This document shows positions 49,507 to 58,533 of a stretch of DNA of 64,000 nt, in pieces. Under the pieces are notes generated by a model. It was not told the origin of the DNA. It saw only the letters and a list, made by a program, of their open reading frames with translations, and made no database searches. This DNA comes from Gaiellasilicea sp963850995. Its GTDB lineage: Bacteria; Actinomycetota; Thermoleophilia; Gaiellales; Gaiellaceae. The stretch covers positions 124,001-188,000 of the forward strand of contig CAWKNQ010000014.1 in NCBI GenBank assembly GCA_963850995.1, read 5' to 3'. The number at the start of each line of letters is the position of its first letter. The stretch's first letter is position 1. The position numbers and the translations under genes are program-made.

Positions 49507-50846
49507 CTAGCGGCGCAGCGGAAGCGCGTCGACGGCCGGCCGATCGCGCGGCCTTGCGCGACGCCGTTGACGATCGCGGCGCGGTAGTGGATGCCGCCGT
49601 AGAGCCGGGAGATCGCCGCCTCGTCGGCGGCCTCCAGGAAGGAGTCGAAGCTGCGTGGTACGAGGCCGCGGTCGTCGTGCGTGTGGTCGACGAAGGCATA
49701 GCCGTCGCCGAACAGGTCGGTGAGCACCTGGAACGCGGCTCCGGACTGGACGGAGTGCCCGGACGGATACTCCGGGAACGGCGGCGTCACGAGCGGCGGG
49801 AGCCAGCTCGGGTCGACGAGGCGCTGGATGTAGGTCACCGGCCGGAGCAGGTTGTAGACGTACTTCTGTTGCCAGCAGGCGACGAACGCGTCCGAGACAG
49901 CCATCCCGACCTTCGCGTACGCCTCCGCGGCGCGCGCGAGGCTCGCGTCCTCGCGTCGGAGCACCTGCGTCGTGATCGAGATCGAGTGACCGGGGGGCGT
50001 CGCGGTCGCGCCGGGGTCGTCGGACCAGAAGCGGGCGATCGCGTCCTGCTCGGCGGTGCGTCCGTTGACGGTGGTGTAGACCTCGAGCGCCTCTCGACGG
50101 AAGGCCGAGCCCGGCTGCTCGGAGTAGGGAGGGTGGTCGCCCGGCGGGAACGCCGTGCCCGCGGCGATCGCGAAGCAACGGTTGCGTCCCCAGAACGGCT
50201 GCAGCGCGGACTGGAACCCGGGCGGCGTCGGCACCCAGAGGCCGGCGCCGACGGGCGGGGCGTACGGCGGGAAGTTCCTCAGGTAGCCCTCGTGACCGCC
50301 GTCGCCCTTCGACCACTCGAAGACGGCGGCGGCGGTCTCACGGCCACGAGCGACGGAGCGCTTGAAGACGCCTGCCGGGAGCCCGGCTCCCAGCTCTCGG
50401 GCGAAGGACGTCTCCAACGCGTCGAGCCCTGCGAGGCTCGCGGCCGGGGCCGTCGCGAAGAGGCTGCGAAGGATCGACGCGAGCGACGCGTTGGCCGCTG
50501 CCGCCCAGTCGTAGGCGGTGTTCTTGCCCGTTGCCGGAAACGCTCTCGGGGCGCCCGGCAGGACGGCGAGCGAACGGAACCCGGACATGCCGGGGACGAC
50601 CGCTTCGTACAGCGCCGCGCCGGCATAGGCGAGCGCACGCGAAGCGACCGGTGGGCTGAAGCCGGGGGTACGGCGCACGAGCTCGAGCGCCTGGTCGAAC
50701 CACGCCGTCGGCACTGTCGAGTCGACCCCGTCCGCCGCTGAGAAGCGTCTACCGGCGAGTGCTGTGGGCACCGGGCTCCAGAGGGCTGCGCCGGCGACCA
50801 CTGCGCCTGCGCGCCGGAGGAACTCTTGACGGGCCATGGAGTTCAT
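49507..50846 (-). CDS. Vanadium-dependent haloperoxidase / PAP2-type phosphatase, frameshift at 3' end
   Basis: About 446 residues. An N-terminal export signal with a degenerate twin-arginine look (ARQEFLRRAG, then hydrophobic, cleavage near TALA) precedes the helical haloperoxidase domain with K-x6-R-P (KYVYNLLRPVTY), FPEYPSGHSVQSGAAF (SGH) and SRLYGGIHY (R-x5-H), which bind vanadate or phosphate. Near 49538 a one-base deletion shifts the frame: the neighbouring frame gives the expected end AVDALPLRR and stop at 49507. As written the gene reads into the YjbR gene. Substrate unknown. Confidence 0.82.
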
Positions 50847-50882
50847 TGGGCTCTCGACACAGGATTCGCTCGGGTGCGTACG

Positions 50883-51896
50883 ATGGTTCACCGGATGCCC
50901 GAACTCGAAACAGACCGCGCCACGGCACGCAGCGCAGGGGAGATCGAGCGGCAGCTGGAGCAGTACCGAACCGAGCTGACGGGCTACTGCTACCGCATGC
51001 TCGGCTCGAGCTTCGAGGCCGAGGACGCCGTCCAGGAGACGCTGGTACGTGCCTGGCGCGCCCACGACCGGTTCGAGGGGCGTGCGGCGCTGCGCTCCTG
51101 GCTCTACCGGATCGCGACGAACGTCTGCCTGGACATGTTGAGCGGGCGGGAGCGCCGCGCGCGCCCGATGGACCTCGGGCCGGCGCGCGAGCCGGTCGAG
51201 TCGAGCCTCCACACCTTGCCCGAGGTCACCTGGATCGGGCCGGTGCCGGACGGCCGAGTAGTGCCGGAGGGCGACCCGGCCGACGTCGCCGTCGCGCGCG
51301 AGACGATCAGGCTGGCGTTCGTCGCGGCCCTGCAGCACCTGCCGCCCCGGCAGCGGGCGGTGCTGATCCTGTGCGAGGTGCTGCGCTGGAAGGCGACGGA
51401 GGTCGCCGAGCTGCTCGAGACGAGCGTGGCGGCCGTCAACAGCGCGCTCCAGCGGGCGCGGGCGACGCTCGAAGAGAGCAATACGAGCGTCGCCGAGACG
51501 TCGTCCACGGAGGACGGGGTGGACGACGAGCTGCTCGCCCGCTACGTCGACGCGTTCCAGCGCTACGACATGGAGGCGCTCACCGCGCTGATCCACGAGG
51601 ACGCGACGCAGTCGATGCCGCCGTTCGACATGTGGCTACGCGGGCGGGACGACATCCTCCGCTGGTGGTTCGGGCCCGGCGCCGGCTGCCACGGCTCGCG
51701 CGTGATCCCGACGTTGGCGGCGAACGGCGCTCCCGCGTTCGGGCAGTACAAGCCGAGCGAGAGCGGCGACGGCTACGAGCCGTGGGCGCTCCAGGTGCTC
51801 GAGCTCTCAGAAGGACGCATCGTCGACTTCACGTTCTTCCTCGACACCGAGACCGTGTTCCCGCTCTTCGGCCTTCCGCTCCGGCTCGACGGGTAA
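50883..51896 (+). CDS. ECF sigma factor with C-terminal SnoaL-like domain (SigX5/SigG-like)
   Basis: A 337-residue sigma-70-family factor. Region 2: GYCYRMLGSSFEAEDAVQETLVRAWRAH; a linker with TWIGPVPDGRV typical of this subgroup; region 4: LPPRQRAVLILCEVLRWKATEVAELLETS helix-turn-helix. Residues 215-337 form a SnoaL/NTF2-like domain (ARYVDAFQRYDMEALTALIHEDA) thought to modulate activity, as in SigG/SigJ of mycobacteria. Starts at 50883 or 50895. Divergent to the haloperoxidase gene; overlapped at its 3' end by a convergent STAS gene. Confidence 0.88.
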   Translation: MVHRMPELETDRATARSAGEIERQLEQYRTELTGYCYRMLGSSFEAEDAVQETLVRAWRAHDRFEGRAALRSWLYRIATNVCLDMLSGRERRARPMDLGPAREPVESSLHTLPEVTWIGPVPDGRVVPEGDPADVAVARETIRLAFVAALQHLPPRQRAVLILCEVLRWKATEVAELLETSVAAVNSALQRARATLEESNTSVAETSSTEDGVDDELLARYVDAFQRYDMEALTALIHEDATQSMPPFDMWLRGRDDILRWWFGPGAGCHGSRVIPTLAANGAPAFGQYKPSESGDGYEPWALQVLELSEGRIVDFTFFLDTETVFPLFGLPLRLDG

Positions 51897-52082
51897 GACG
51901 CCTGCGAGCCCCATGAAGGCGAGCAGCCGCTGCAGGTCGGGCGACGCATGGGCGAGCCGGAGCTGTTGACCCGCCCGTCGCGCGACGAGTTGGAAGCGCG
52001 CGAGCGCGTCGACGGTCGCGGCGTCGGGGTCGATCAGCACACCGACGTCGCAGACGATCGGTCTAGGCTCTGCAGGGGGCAA
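51807..52082 (-). CDS. STAS domain protein
   Basis: A 91-residue anti-anti-sigma-like STAS domain: RPIVCDVGVLIDPDAATVDALARFQLVARRAGQQLRLAHASPDLQRLLAFMGLAGVLPV. The usual phosphorylatable Ser/Thr position after the third strand is replaced (DPDAATVD), so it may not be switched by kinases. Similar stand-alone STAS proteins occur next to ECF sigma genes. The TTG start at 52082; 90-bp convergent overlap with the sigma-factor gene. Confidence 0.78.
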   Translation of the reverse strand: MPPAEPRPIVCDVGVLIDPDAATVDALARFQLVARRAGQQLRLAHASPDLQRLLAFMGLAGVLPVEPERKAEEREHGLGVEEEREVDDASF

Positions 52083-52116
52083 CAGCGGGACTCCTCTCTA
52101 GGTCCACAGGTTTAGA

Positions 52117-52160
52117 CCGCGGGGCAGCGGAAAACTCATCGCGGTTGAACCGATGACTTC
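52117..52160. promoter_or_regulatory. Candidate operator upstream of the MFS transporter
   Basis: In the 130-bp gap between the STAS and MFS starts, CATCGCGGTTGAACCGATG (about 52137-52155) is an imperfect palindrome centred on GGTTGAACC. It could bind a repressor of the efflux gene; a TetR/MarR-type regulator is not adjacent, so the partner is unknown. Confidence 0.3.
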
Positions 52161-52213
52161 CGCGGCACGCCTCGGTCCAACTCCTCGACTGCAATGCATG
52201 AGGAGGCTCTGAA

Positions 52214-53668
52214 ATGACCATGGAAGGCCGCAACCGCTGGCTCGCACTGCTCGTCCTCTGCCTCGGCGACCTGATGATCGTGCTCGATGTCACGATCGTG
52301 GGCGTCGCGTTGCCGTCGATCCAGGAGGATCTCGGCTTCAGCGAGACGTCGCTCGCGTGGGTTGTGAACGCCTACCTGCTCACCTTCGGCGGCTTCCTGC
52401 TCCTCGGCGGCAGGCTCGGCGACCTCTTCGGCCACCGGCGGCTGTTCCTGGCCGGCATCGCGCTCTTCACCTTGGCCTCGGTCGGCTGTGGGCTCGCGGA
52501 CTCGCAGGGTGTCCTGGTCGCGGCGAGGGCCGTCCAGGGTGTCGGCGGAGCGGTGGTCTCGGCAGTCGCGCTCTCGCTGATGATGACGCTCTTCACGGAG
52601 CCGGCGGAGCGGGCGAAGGCGATGGGGATCTTCGGCTTCGTCGCCTCCGGCGGCGGCAGCATCGGCGTCCTGCTCGGCGGGATCATCACCGATGCGCTCA
52701 CCTGGAGCTGGATCTTCCTCGTCAACGTCCCGGTTGGGATCCTCGTCATCCTGCTCACGCTGAGGCTGGTGCCGGCGGCGCGCATTCCCTTTGCTTCAGG
52801 ACGCCTCGACGTCGCAGGCGCGGTCACGGTGACCGCCTCGCTGATGCTGGCCGTCTACGCGATCGTGAATGGAAACCAGGAAGGCTGGACCTCCGCGAGA
52901 ACGCTCGGCTTCCTCGGTGCAGCCGCGGTGCTGCTGGGGGCCTTCCTCGTGATCGAGTCGCGCGTGGACTCGCCGTTGATGCCGCTCGGACTGTTCCGGC
53001 TGCGCAACGTCGCGGTGGCGAACGTCGTCGGCGTGCTCTGGGCAGGCGCGATGTTCGCGTGGTTCTTCCTCTCGGCCCTCTACCTGCAGCTCGTGCTCGG
53101 CTACAGCCCACTCCAGGTCGGCCTCGCCTTCCTGCCGGGGAACCTGGTCATGGGCGCGCTCTCCGTCGGCCTCTCCGCGAAGCTCGTCATGCGCTTCGGG
53201 ATCAGGCCGCCGCTGGGCGTCGGGCTGTCGATCGCAGCCGTCGGTCTCCTCCTCTTCGCACGGGCGCCCGTCGACGGCAGCTTCGTGGTGGACGTGCTCC
53301 CGCCGATGATCCTGCTCGGCCTGGGTGCGGGCATGGCCTTCAACCCGGTCCTGCTGGCTGCGATGAGCGACGTCGAGCAGCGCGAGGCGGGCCTCGCTTC
53401 GGGCGTCGTGAACACGTCGTTCATGATGGGCGGCGCGCTCGGCCTCGCCGTCCTCGCCAGCCTCGCCGCCTCGCGGACTGAGACATTGAGCGCCGGCGGC
53501 GACGGGCCGCTCGTCGCGCTGGCCGGCGGCTATCACGCGGCGTTCCTCGTCGGCGCCCTCTTTGCCGCCGCAGCCGCTGCGATCGGCGTCGCACTCCTGC
53601 GCCCGTCGGCAGCGCCGGCGCATGCGGAGCGGGCGAGCGAGTCGTTGGCCGAAGCTGAGGCCGCCTGA
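52214..53668 (+). CDS. MFS drug transporter, DHA2 (EmrB/QacA) family, 14 helices
   Basis: A 484-residue proton antiporter. Motif C-like and DHA2 signatures are visible: GDLMIVLDVTIVGVALPSIQEDLGFS (motif D1 in helix 1), GGRLGDLFGHRRLF (motif A), AARAVQGVGGAVVSAVALSLM (motif B region). About 14 hydrophobic helices; Ala/Glu-rich tail. Likely exports drugs or metabolites. ATG start preceded by GAGGAGGCTCTGAA. Followed 23 bp later by a VOC gene, a pairing seen in resistance loci. Confidence 0.93.
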   Translation: MTMEGRNRWLALLVLCLGDLMIVLDVTIVGVALPSIQEDLGFSETSLAWVVNAYLLTFGGFLLLGGRLGDLFGHRRLFLAGIALFTLASVGCGLADSQGVLVAARAVQGVGGAVVSAVALSLMMTLFTEPAERAKAMGIFGFVASGGGSIGVLLGGIITDALTWSWIFLVNVPVGILVILLTLRLVPAARIPFASGRLDVAGAVTVTASLMLAVYAIVNGNQEGWTSARTLGFLGAAAVLLGAFLVIESRVDSPLMPLGLFRLRNVAVANVVGVLWAGAMFAWFFLSALYLQLVLGYSPLQVGLAFLPGNLVMGALSVGLSAKLVMRFGIRPPLGVGLSIAAVGLLLFARAPVDGSFVVDVLPPMILLGLGAGMAFNPVLLAAMSDVEQREAGLASGVVNTSFMMGGALGLAVLASLAASRTETLSAGGDGPLVALAGGYHAAFLVGALFAAAAAAIGVALLRPSAAPAHAERASESLAEAEAA

Positions 53669-53691
53669 ACACAACCGAAAGGAGTCTCGAA

Positions 53692-54075
53692 ATGTTCAAG
53701 GACAGCAAGGCATTTTCAGGCTTCTCGGCGGATGACATTCCGCGCGCGAAGCAGTTCTACGGCGAGACGCTCGGCCTCGACGTCACCGAGGAGATGGGCG
53801 GCCTGGCGCTGCACCTCGGCGGCGGCGCCGACGTCTTCGTCTATCCCAAGGAGAATCACTCGCCGGCGACGTTCACCGTCCTCAACTTCCCGGTGGACGA
53901 CGTCGACGCGGCAGTCGACCAACTCACCGCGGCAGGCGTCACCTTCGAGCGTTACGACGACTTCGACCAGGACGAGAAGGGAATTGCCCGCGGTGGCGAG
54001 GGACGAGGCCCGACGATCGCGTGGTTCACGGATCCGGCTGGCAACATCCTCTCGGTGCTCGGTGAGCCGGCATGA
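53692..54075 (+). CDS. VOC family protein
   Basis: A 127-residue VOC protein related to bleomycin-resistance-like or glyoxalase proteins: GFSADDIPRAKQFYGETLGLDV, LNFPVDDVDAAVDQLTAAGVTFERY and IAWFTDPAGNILSVL with the metal-ligand Asp/Glu positions. Located between the MFS pump and the ABC exporter, so a role with those in xenobiotic handling is possible. The ABC gene starts 2 bp after its stop. Confidence 0.9.
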   Translation: MFKDSKAFSGFSADDIPRAKQFYGETLGLDVTEEMGGLALHLGGGADVFVYPKENHSPATFTVLNFPVDDVDAAVDQLTAAGVTFERYDDFDQDEKGIARGGEGRGPTIAWFTDPAGNILSVLGEPA

Positions 54076-54076
54076 C

Positions 54077-54974
54077 GTGAACGAGCTTGCGATTCGGCTG
54101 CGCGGCGTGGTCAAGCGCTACGGCGAGATCACCGCGGTCGATGGGCTCGACCTCGACGTCCCGGAGGGGACGTGCGTGGGCCTGCTCGGTCCGAACGGGG
54201 CCGGAAAGTCGACGACGATGCGGCTCCTGACGGGGCAGGCGATCGCCGACGAGGGTGAGCTCGAGCTGCTCGGGTTCAGGCTTCCGGACGAGTCGAAGCA
54301 GGCCCGCGCGCAGCTCGGCGTCTCGCCGCAGCTGGACAACCTCGACGTGACTCTGACGGTGGAGCAGAACCTGCTCGTCTTCGCGCACCTGTACCGGATC
54401 GGCCGCGCCGAGCGAGGCGCCGCAGTCGAGCGCGCGCTCGAGATGGCCAAGTTGGTCGACCGGCGCGACTCACGTGTCGACAAGCTCTCCGGCGGCATGA
54501 GGCGACGCCTGCTGATCGCACGGGCGCTCGTGCACCGGCCGCGCCTCGTGCTGCTCGACGAGCCCACCGTCGGGCTCGATCCGCAGGTGCGCCAGGAGCT
54601 GTGGGCGCTGATCGACGCGCTGCGCAGCGAGGGCACGACCATCCTCATGTCGACGCACTACATCGAGGAGGCGCAGCGGCTCGCGGACTCGGTTCTGATC
54701 ATGTCGCACGGCAAGGCAGTCGCCGCCGGATCGCCGGCGGCGCTCGTGGCCGAGCACGCCGGCGAGGAGGCGCTCGAGGTCTACGGGCCGCCGGCGCGGC
54801 TCGCCGAGGTCGAGGACCGAGGCCGGCGCAGCAGGGCTGCGCACCCGCCGGACCGGCACGAGCGTGTCGATTCTCGGAGTCGACGGGGCGAGCGCCAACG
54901 GCTTCGAGGGCGAGCGGCGGCCCGCGAACCTCGAGGACGTCTTCGTCCTCCTGACCGGAGAGGAGATCGGCTGA
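54077..54974 (+). CDS. ABC exporter ATPase (DrrA/NodI type), frameshift near C-terminus
   Basis: The ATP-binding subunit: Walker A GPNGAGKSTT, Q-loop SPQLDNLDVTL, signature LSGGMRRRLLIARALVH, Walker B LVLLDEPTVGLDP and H-loop STHYIEEA. From about 54815 the open frame turns into Arg/Gly-rich sequence, while the neighbouring frame gives the normal family ending (LRTRRTGTSVSILGV, then RPANLEDVFVLLTGEEIG) and a stop at 54972-54974 overlapping the permease ATG. As written, the ATPase frame runs on, in frame, into the permease. A one-base indel is the likely reason. Confidence 0.85.
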
Positions 54975-55777
54975 TGGCCACGGCGACGGCACCACCCCGT
55001 CCGCACCGGCTCGGCCGGCTCGAGCGGCCGGCCCTGACCGGCGTGCTCGTGCGCGAGATCGTCAACTACTCCTCGTACTGGCGTTCGTCCACGTTCTCCT
55101 CGACGGTCGAGCCGACGATCTACCTGCTCGCGTTCGGCTTCGGCTTCGGCTCCCTGATCGGCACGATCGGCGGCTACGACTACGTCGACTTCGTCGGCAC
55201 CGGGACGGTCGCGACGGCCGTGCTCTTCTCGAGCGCCTTCCCGGCGATGTTCGGCACTTTCGTCAAGTACCAGTTCCAGCGCACCTACGACGCGATCCTC
55301 GCCGCGCCCGTCGATACGGAGGAGCTCGTCACCGCCGAGGCCGTCTGGATCGCCACGCGCGCTGGCGTCTACGGCTGCGTGCCGCTGCTCGTCGCGATCG
55401 TCTTCGGTCTCGATCCCGCCTGGGGCATGCTCGCCGTGCCGTTCATCGGCTGGATCTCCGGCTTCGGCTGGGCCGGGTTCGGGATCGCCGTCGCGGGCTT
55501 CTCCAAGTCGTTCGAGAACTTCAACTACATCGTCAGCGCCGTGCTCACGCCGCTCTTCCTGGTGGCAGGGACGTTCTTCCCGATCGAGACCCTGCCCGAG
55601 TGGGCGCAGGTCCTCTCGAAGCTCAACCCGCTGTACCACTGCGTCCAGCTCGTCCGTCACGCCGCCTTCGGCTGGGAAGGCTGGCCCGACCTCGCCAGCA
55701 TCGCCTTCCTCGCCGTCTTCGGCCTGATCATGTGGCGCGTGGCAATCACCGCGATGACGCGCAAGCTCATCGACTGA
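54974..55777 (+). CDS. ABC-2 type permease (DrrB/NodJ-like)
   Basis: A 267-residue membrane protein with six hydrophobic segments: YLLAFGFGFGSLIGTIGGYDYVDFVGTG near 45-72, then VATAVLFSSAFPAMFGTFVKYQFQRTYDAILAAPV, and the ABC-2 signature FSKSFENFNYIVSAVLTPLFLVAGTFFPIETLPEW. It forms a lipid, polyketide or drug exporter with the preceding ATPase. The ATG overlaps the ATPase stop (TGATG). Confidence 0.92.
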   Translation: MATATAPPRPHRLGRLERPALTGVLVREIVNYSSYWRSSTFSSTVEPTIYLLAFGFGFGSLIGTIGGYDYVDFVGTGTVATAVLFSSAFPAMFGTFVKYQFQRTYDAILAAPVDTEELVTAEAVWIATRAGVYGCVPLLVAIVFGLDPAWGMLAVPFIGWISGFGWAGFGIAVAGFSKSFENFNYIVSAVLTPLFLVAGTFFPIETLPEWAQVLSKLNPLYHCVQLVRHAAFGWEGWPDLASIAFLAVFGLIMWRVAITAMTRKLID

Positions 55778-55833
55778 CGCGTCCAGGCCCTGGACGTGTT
55801 GTGCATCGCCGCGCCTGCTGGCAAGCTCGTGAC

Positions 55834-56919
55834 GTGGACAACGTGAACAAGCCGCGCAACGTGGCGCTTGGATTGCTGGTCACCGGCGCGCGGGCGGGAG
55901 CGACCGCGGGCCGCGTCGTCGTCTTCCCGGTGCGCGTGGTCGCTCGCGCTCCGCTGATCGGCACCGTCTTGCGGCGCACGGGCAGCGGGCTCGAGGAGGA
56001 GGGCCGCGAGGCCGAGGCCCGCGCACGGCGGCGGCTCGAGTCGGGCGCGGAAGAGACGCTCGACCAGGTCTTCGCCGGGTCGCTCCCCGAGGCTGCCGTC
56101 CGTTCTGCCGCCGAGCACCAGCTCGCGCAGCGGCTCGCGGCCGAGATCGTGGCACGGCCCGAGTTCGAGCGGGCATTCACAGCCGCGCTCGAGCACCAGC
56201 TGACGGAGCGGCTGCTGACCGAGGCGATCGACAGCCGCCTCGCCGACCACGTGGTCCAGAGCCCCGAGTTCCAGCGTACGGTCGAGCAGGTCGCGGGGAG
56301 CCCGGCCGTTCGAGCGGCGCTGACGCGGCAGAGCGCGACGCTCGCCGAGGAACTGGTCGGCGGCGTCCGCAGCCGCGCCGAGCCCGCCGACGACCGGCTC
56401 GTCTTCCGCCGACGGCCACGTTCAGGGACGGTCGAAGCAGTGCCCTATGCCGGGATCGCGACGAGGGGAATCGCGTTCGCGGTCGACCTGTTCGTGACGT
56501 TCCTCATCTTCCTGACTGGCACGGGCGTCGCCAGCCTCGCGGTGGCGCTCGTCGGCGAAGTGCGCCCGGAGTGGCTGGCGGCGACGCTGGTCACCTGCTG
56601 GTGGACGATCGTCTCGGGTACGTACTTCGTGCTCTGCTGGTCGGCGGCGGGTCAGACACCGGGGATGCGGCTCATGCGCCTGCGGGTCCTTCGCCCCGAC
56701 GGTCGCCCGCCGACCGTGGCCCGGTCGGTCGTGCGCCTGCTCGGCCTGCTGCTCGCGATCGTGCCGTTCTTCGCAGGGTTCCTGCCGATGCTGTTCGACA
56801 GCCGGAGACGCGGTTTGCAGGACTTCCTCGCCGGCACGAGCGTCGTCTACGCCGAGCGCGAGCATCTGGCGGCGACGCCCGAGCTCGCTAGGGCGACGCC
56901 GACACTCACCTCGGGCTGA
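55834..56919 (+). CDS. RDD family membrane protein with helical N-terminal domain
   Basis: 361 residues. An N-terminal charged helical region (30-190, repeated AAEHQLAQRLAAEIVARPEFE/ALEHQLTERLLTEAIDSRL-like blocks) is followed by an RDD domain: YAGIATRGIAFAVDLFVTFLIF (first helix with Arg-Asp), TCWWTIVSGTYFVLCW, GQTPGMRLMRLRVLRPDG and FDSRRRGLQDFLAGTSVVY. RDD proteins are often putative ion transporters or antiporters. The GTG at 55834 gives the normal N-terminus. Followed after 8 bp by the small four-helix protein gene. Confidence 0.85.
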   Translation: MDNVNKPRNVALGLLVTGARAGATAGRVVVFPVRVVARAPLIGTVLRRTGSGLEEEGREAEARARRRLESGAEETLDQVFAGSLPEAAVRSAAEHQLAQRLAAEIVARPEFERAFTAALEHQLTERLLTEAIDSRLADHVVQSPEFQRTVEQVAGSPAVRAALTRQSATLAEELVGGVRSRAEPADDRLVFRRRPRSGTVEAVPYAGIATRGIAFAVDLFVTFLIFLTGTGVASLAVALVGEVRPEWLAATLVTCWWTIVSGTYFVLCWSAAGQTPGMRLMRLRVLRPDGRPPTVARSVVRLLGLLLAIVPFFAGFLPMLFDSRRRGLQDFLAGTSVVYAEREHLAATPELARATPTLTSG

Positions 56920-56927
56920 GCCGAGCC

Positions 56928-57290
56928 ATGACGGTCGCGCGTCTCGCGATCCTCTGGGCGGTCAACGTGGCGGCCCTCTGGCTTGCCGACGAGCTCTGGG
57001 ACGGCGTTGTCATCGACGGCTGGGGAGCTCTCCTGATCGGCGCCGCGGTGCTGGCGGTCGCCAACGCGTTCGTGAAGCCCGTGCTCGCGCTGGTGACGCT
57101 GCCGCTGATCATCATCACGCTCGGCCTGTTCTATCTCCTGATCAACATCGCCATGGTCGCGCTAGCGGAGTGGATCGCCCCGGACTTCACGGTCGACGGG
57201 TTCTGGTCGTACGTCGGGGTCGTGTTCGTCGTCTGGCTCGTGAACTGGGCTGCGAGCGTGTTCGAGCGCAAAGCCGCGCCGTCGTTCTAG
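56928..57290 (+). CDS. Small four-helix membrane protein (phage-holin-4-like family)
   Basis: A 120-residue protein of the bacterial family annotated as phage holin family 4 superfamily II: hydrophobic helices near 5-22, 30-50, 55-80 and 95-112, with NAFVKPVLALVTLPLIIITLGLFYLLIN as its typical core. Despite the name there is no phage context; such proteins are ordinary chromosomal membrane proteins. Function unknown. Paired with the RDD gene. Confidence 0.82.
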   Translation: MTVARLAILWAVNVAALWLADELWDGVVIDGWGALLIGAAVLAVANAFVKPVLALVTLPLIIITLGLFYLLINIAMVALAEWIAPDFTVDGFWSYVGVVFVVWLVNWAASVFERKAAPSF

Positions 57291-57311
57291 TCGGGCCGCG
57301 GCCCGGACGGC

Positions 57312-57533
57312 TCAGCGCTCGCGATAGACGATACGGCCGCGCGTGGGGTCGTACGGCGAAAGCTCGACGCGGACGTTGTCACCGGGGCTCATCCGGATTC
57401 GATAGCGCCGCATCTTGCCCGAGGTGTAGCCGATCGCCTCGTGCCCGTTCGGGAAGGCGATCCGAAACTTGCCGCCCCCGTACGCCTCCAGGATCTCGCC
57501 GTCGAGCTCGACCTTCTCTTCCTTGACGCCCAT
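57312..57533 (-). CDS. infA: Translation initiation factor IF-1
   Basis: A 73-residue OB-fold S1-like protein: VELDGEILEAYGGGKFRIAFPNGHEAIGYTSGKMRRYRIRMSPGDNVRVELSPYD. It deviates from the common IF-1 wording (GHEAIGYTSGKMRRYRI in place of GHEVLAHISGKMRKHYI) but keeps SGKMR and the basic surface. Here it stands alone and not in the usual rpmJ/rpsM cluster, so a second copy may exist elsewhere. ATG 57533 follows AAGGAGGCAGC. Hairpins GAGGACC/GGTCCTC and CCGCCTT/AAGGCGG lie just upstream. Confidence 0.88.
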   Translation of the reverse strand: MGVKEEKVELDGEILEAYGGGKFRIAFPNGHEAIGYTSGKMRRYRIRMSPGDNVRVELSPYDPTRGRIVYRER

Positions 57534-57731
57534 GCTGCCTCCTTCCGCATCGCATCCAGTGCGTGCGTTCGTGGTCGAGGACCGCGGGGTCCTCTCAGGC
57601 ACCCGCCTTGGAAGGCGGCGTCACAGAGAAGGGCACGAAAGCGAACGGCCGCGGGCTGACAGCGTACCGATGGCGCCGGCAGGCTGGTTCCGTGTTGACA
57701 TCTGGAAGAAACGTGCCCCCCAGGGCGTCCG

Positions 57732-58533
57732 GTGGCAATGGAAGCGATGTGGGGCGCGACGAGGAAGTCGCGCGCACGGCGGTTATGGGTCTTCGGGTCG
57801 GCGGCGGCGGTGGCCGTCGCCGCCGGCTTGGCGTTCGCTCTCGTGCTCGCCGACACGGAGCAGTATGCAGGGGAATCGGCCGCGCCGGCGCAGTCCGGTG
57901 GGACACCGACGGTCTTCCCCACGGTCACCGGAGCGCCGATGCCACCGACGTCGCGGCCACCGTCAGCGGGTGTCGGCGGCGGCGGCGGCGGGGAGCTCGG
58001 CGGCTTCGAGATCGACCGAGTCATCGAGGCGTTGCCGGCGGCGAACGCCGCTTTCAACGCACCGTCGACCCTCCGCCTGGAGGAGCCCGCGGTGATCCAG
58101 CTGCTCCTGTCGGGGAGACGCTCGATCAGCCGGCTCCAGGAGCAGATCACCGCGCTTGGCCGGCGCGAGGGCGCCCGGATCAAGGCGTCGGACGCGATGG
58201 AGGCCAACCTCGCCGGAACCGGCTTCAAGATCGAGGCGATCACGCCTGCCGATCCAGCCGGTCAGCGGAGCCGGCGTCACCGAGTGGAAGTGGGAGGTCG
58301 AGCCGACGAGGGCCGGGACGCGGCGCCTGCACCTGACCCTCTCCGCGATCCTCGATCTCGAGGGGAAGGAGTCCCTCTACACGGTCCGGACGTTCGAACG
58401 GACGCTCGAAGTCCGCGTGCCGCTCCGCGAGCGCCTGAGCGGGTTCGTCGGCCGGAACTGGCAGTGGCTCTGGACGGCGCTGCTGCTGCCGGTCGGCGGC
58501 TGGATGCTCAGCCGGCGACGGGAGCCGCACTAG
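57732..58533 (+). pseudogene. Uncharacterised membrane protein, one frameshift
   Basis: Two frames give one protein of about 267 residues. Frame 1 (GTG 57732): basic start, one membrane span (VFGSAAAVAVAAGLAFALVL), Ser/Thr/Pro/Gly-rich linker, then a folded part with IEALPAANAAFNAPSTLRLEE and GRRSISRLQEQITAL. Near 58260 a one-base insertion shifts the frame; frame 2 continues GAGVTEWKWEVEPTRAGTRRLHLTLSAILDLEGKE, then TVRTFERTLEV and a second membrane span (WLWTALLLPVGGWML). The beta-rich part looks like a surface or sensor domain that I recall from signalling-type effector proteins. Function unknown. Confidence 0.65.

Noticed and set aside
49122..51596. Single 824-codon minus-strand frame suggesting a haloperoxidase-YjbR fusion
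   Set aside because: The first part is antisense to the sigma-factor gene, and the join of haloperoxidase and YjbR comes from a one-base deletion near 49538; the adjacent frame restores the normal stop.
53732..55777. 681-codon frame reading through VOC, ABC ATPase and permease
   Set aside because: Its first part is an out-of-frame shadow of the VOC gene, and the ATPase-permease join is explained by an indel near 54815.
56928..57290. Prophage signal suggested by the holin-like protein
   Set aside because: The family is a common chromosomal four-helix membrane protein; no other phage genes are nearby.
57695..57700. TTGACA that looks like a consensus -35 before 57732
   Set aside because: No -10-like hexamer at 16-18 bp downstream; the region is GC only.
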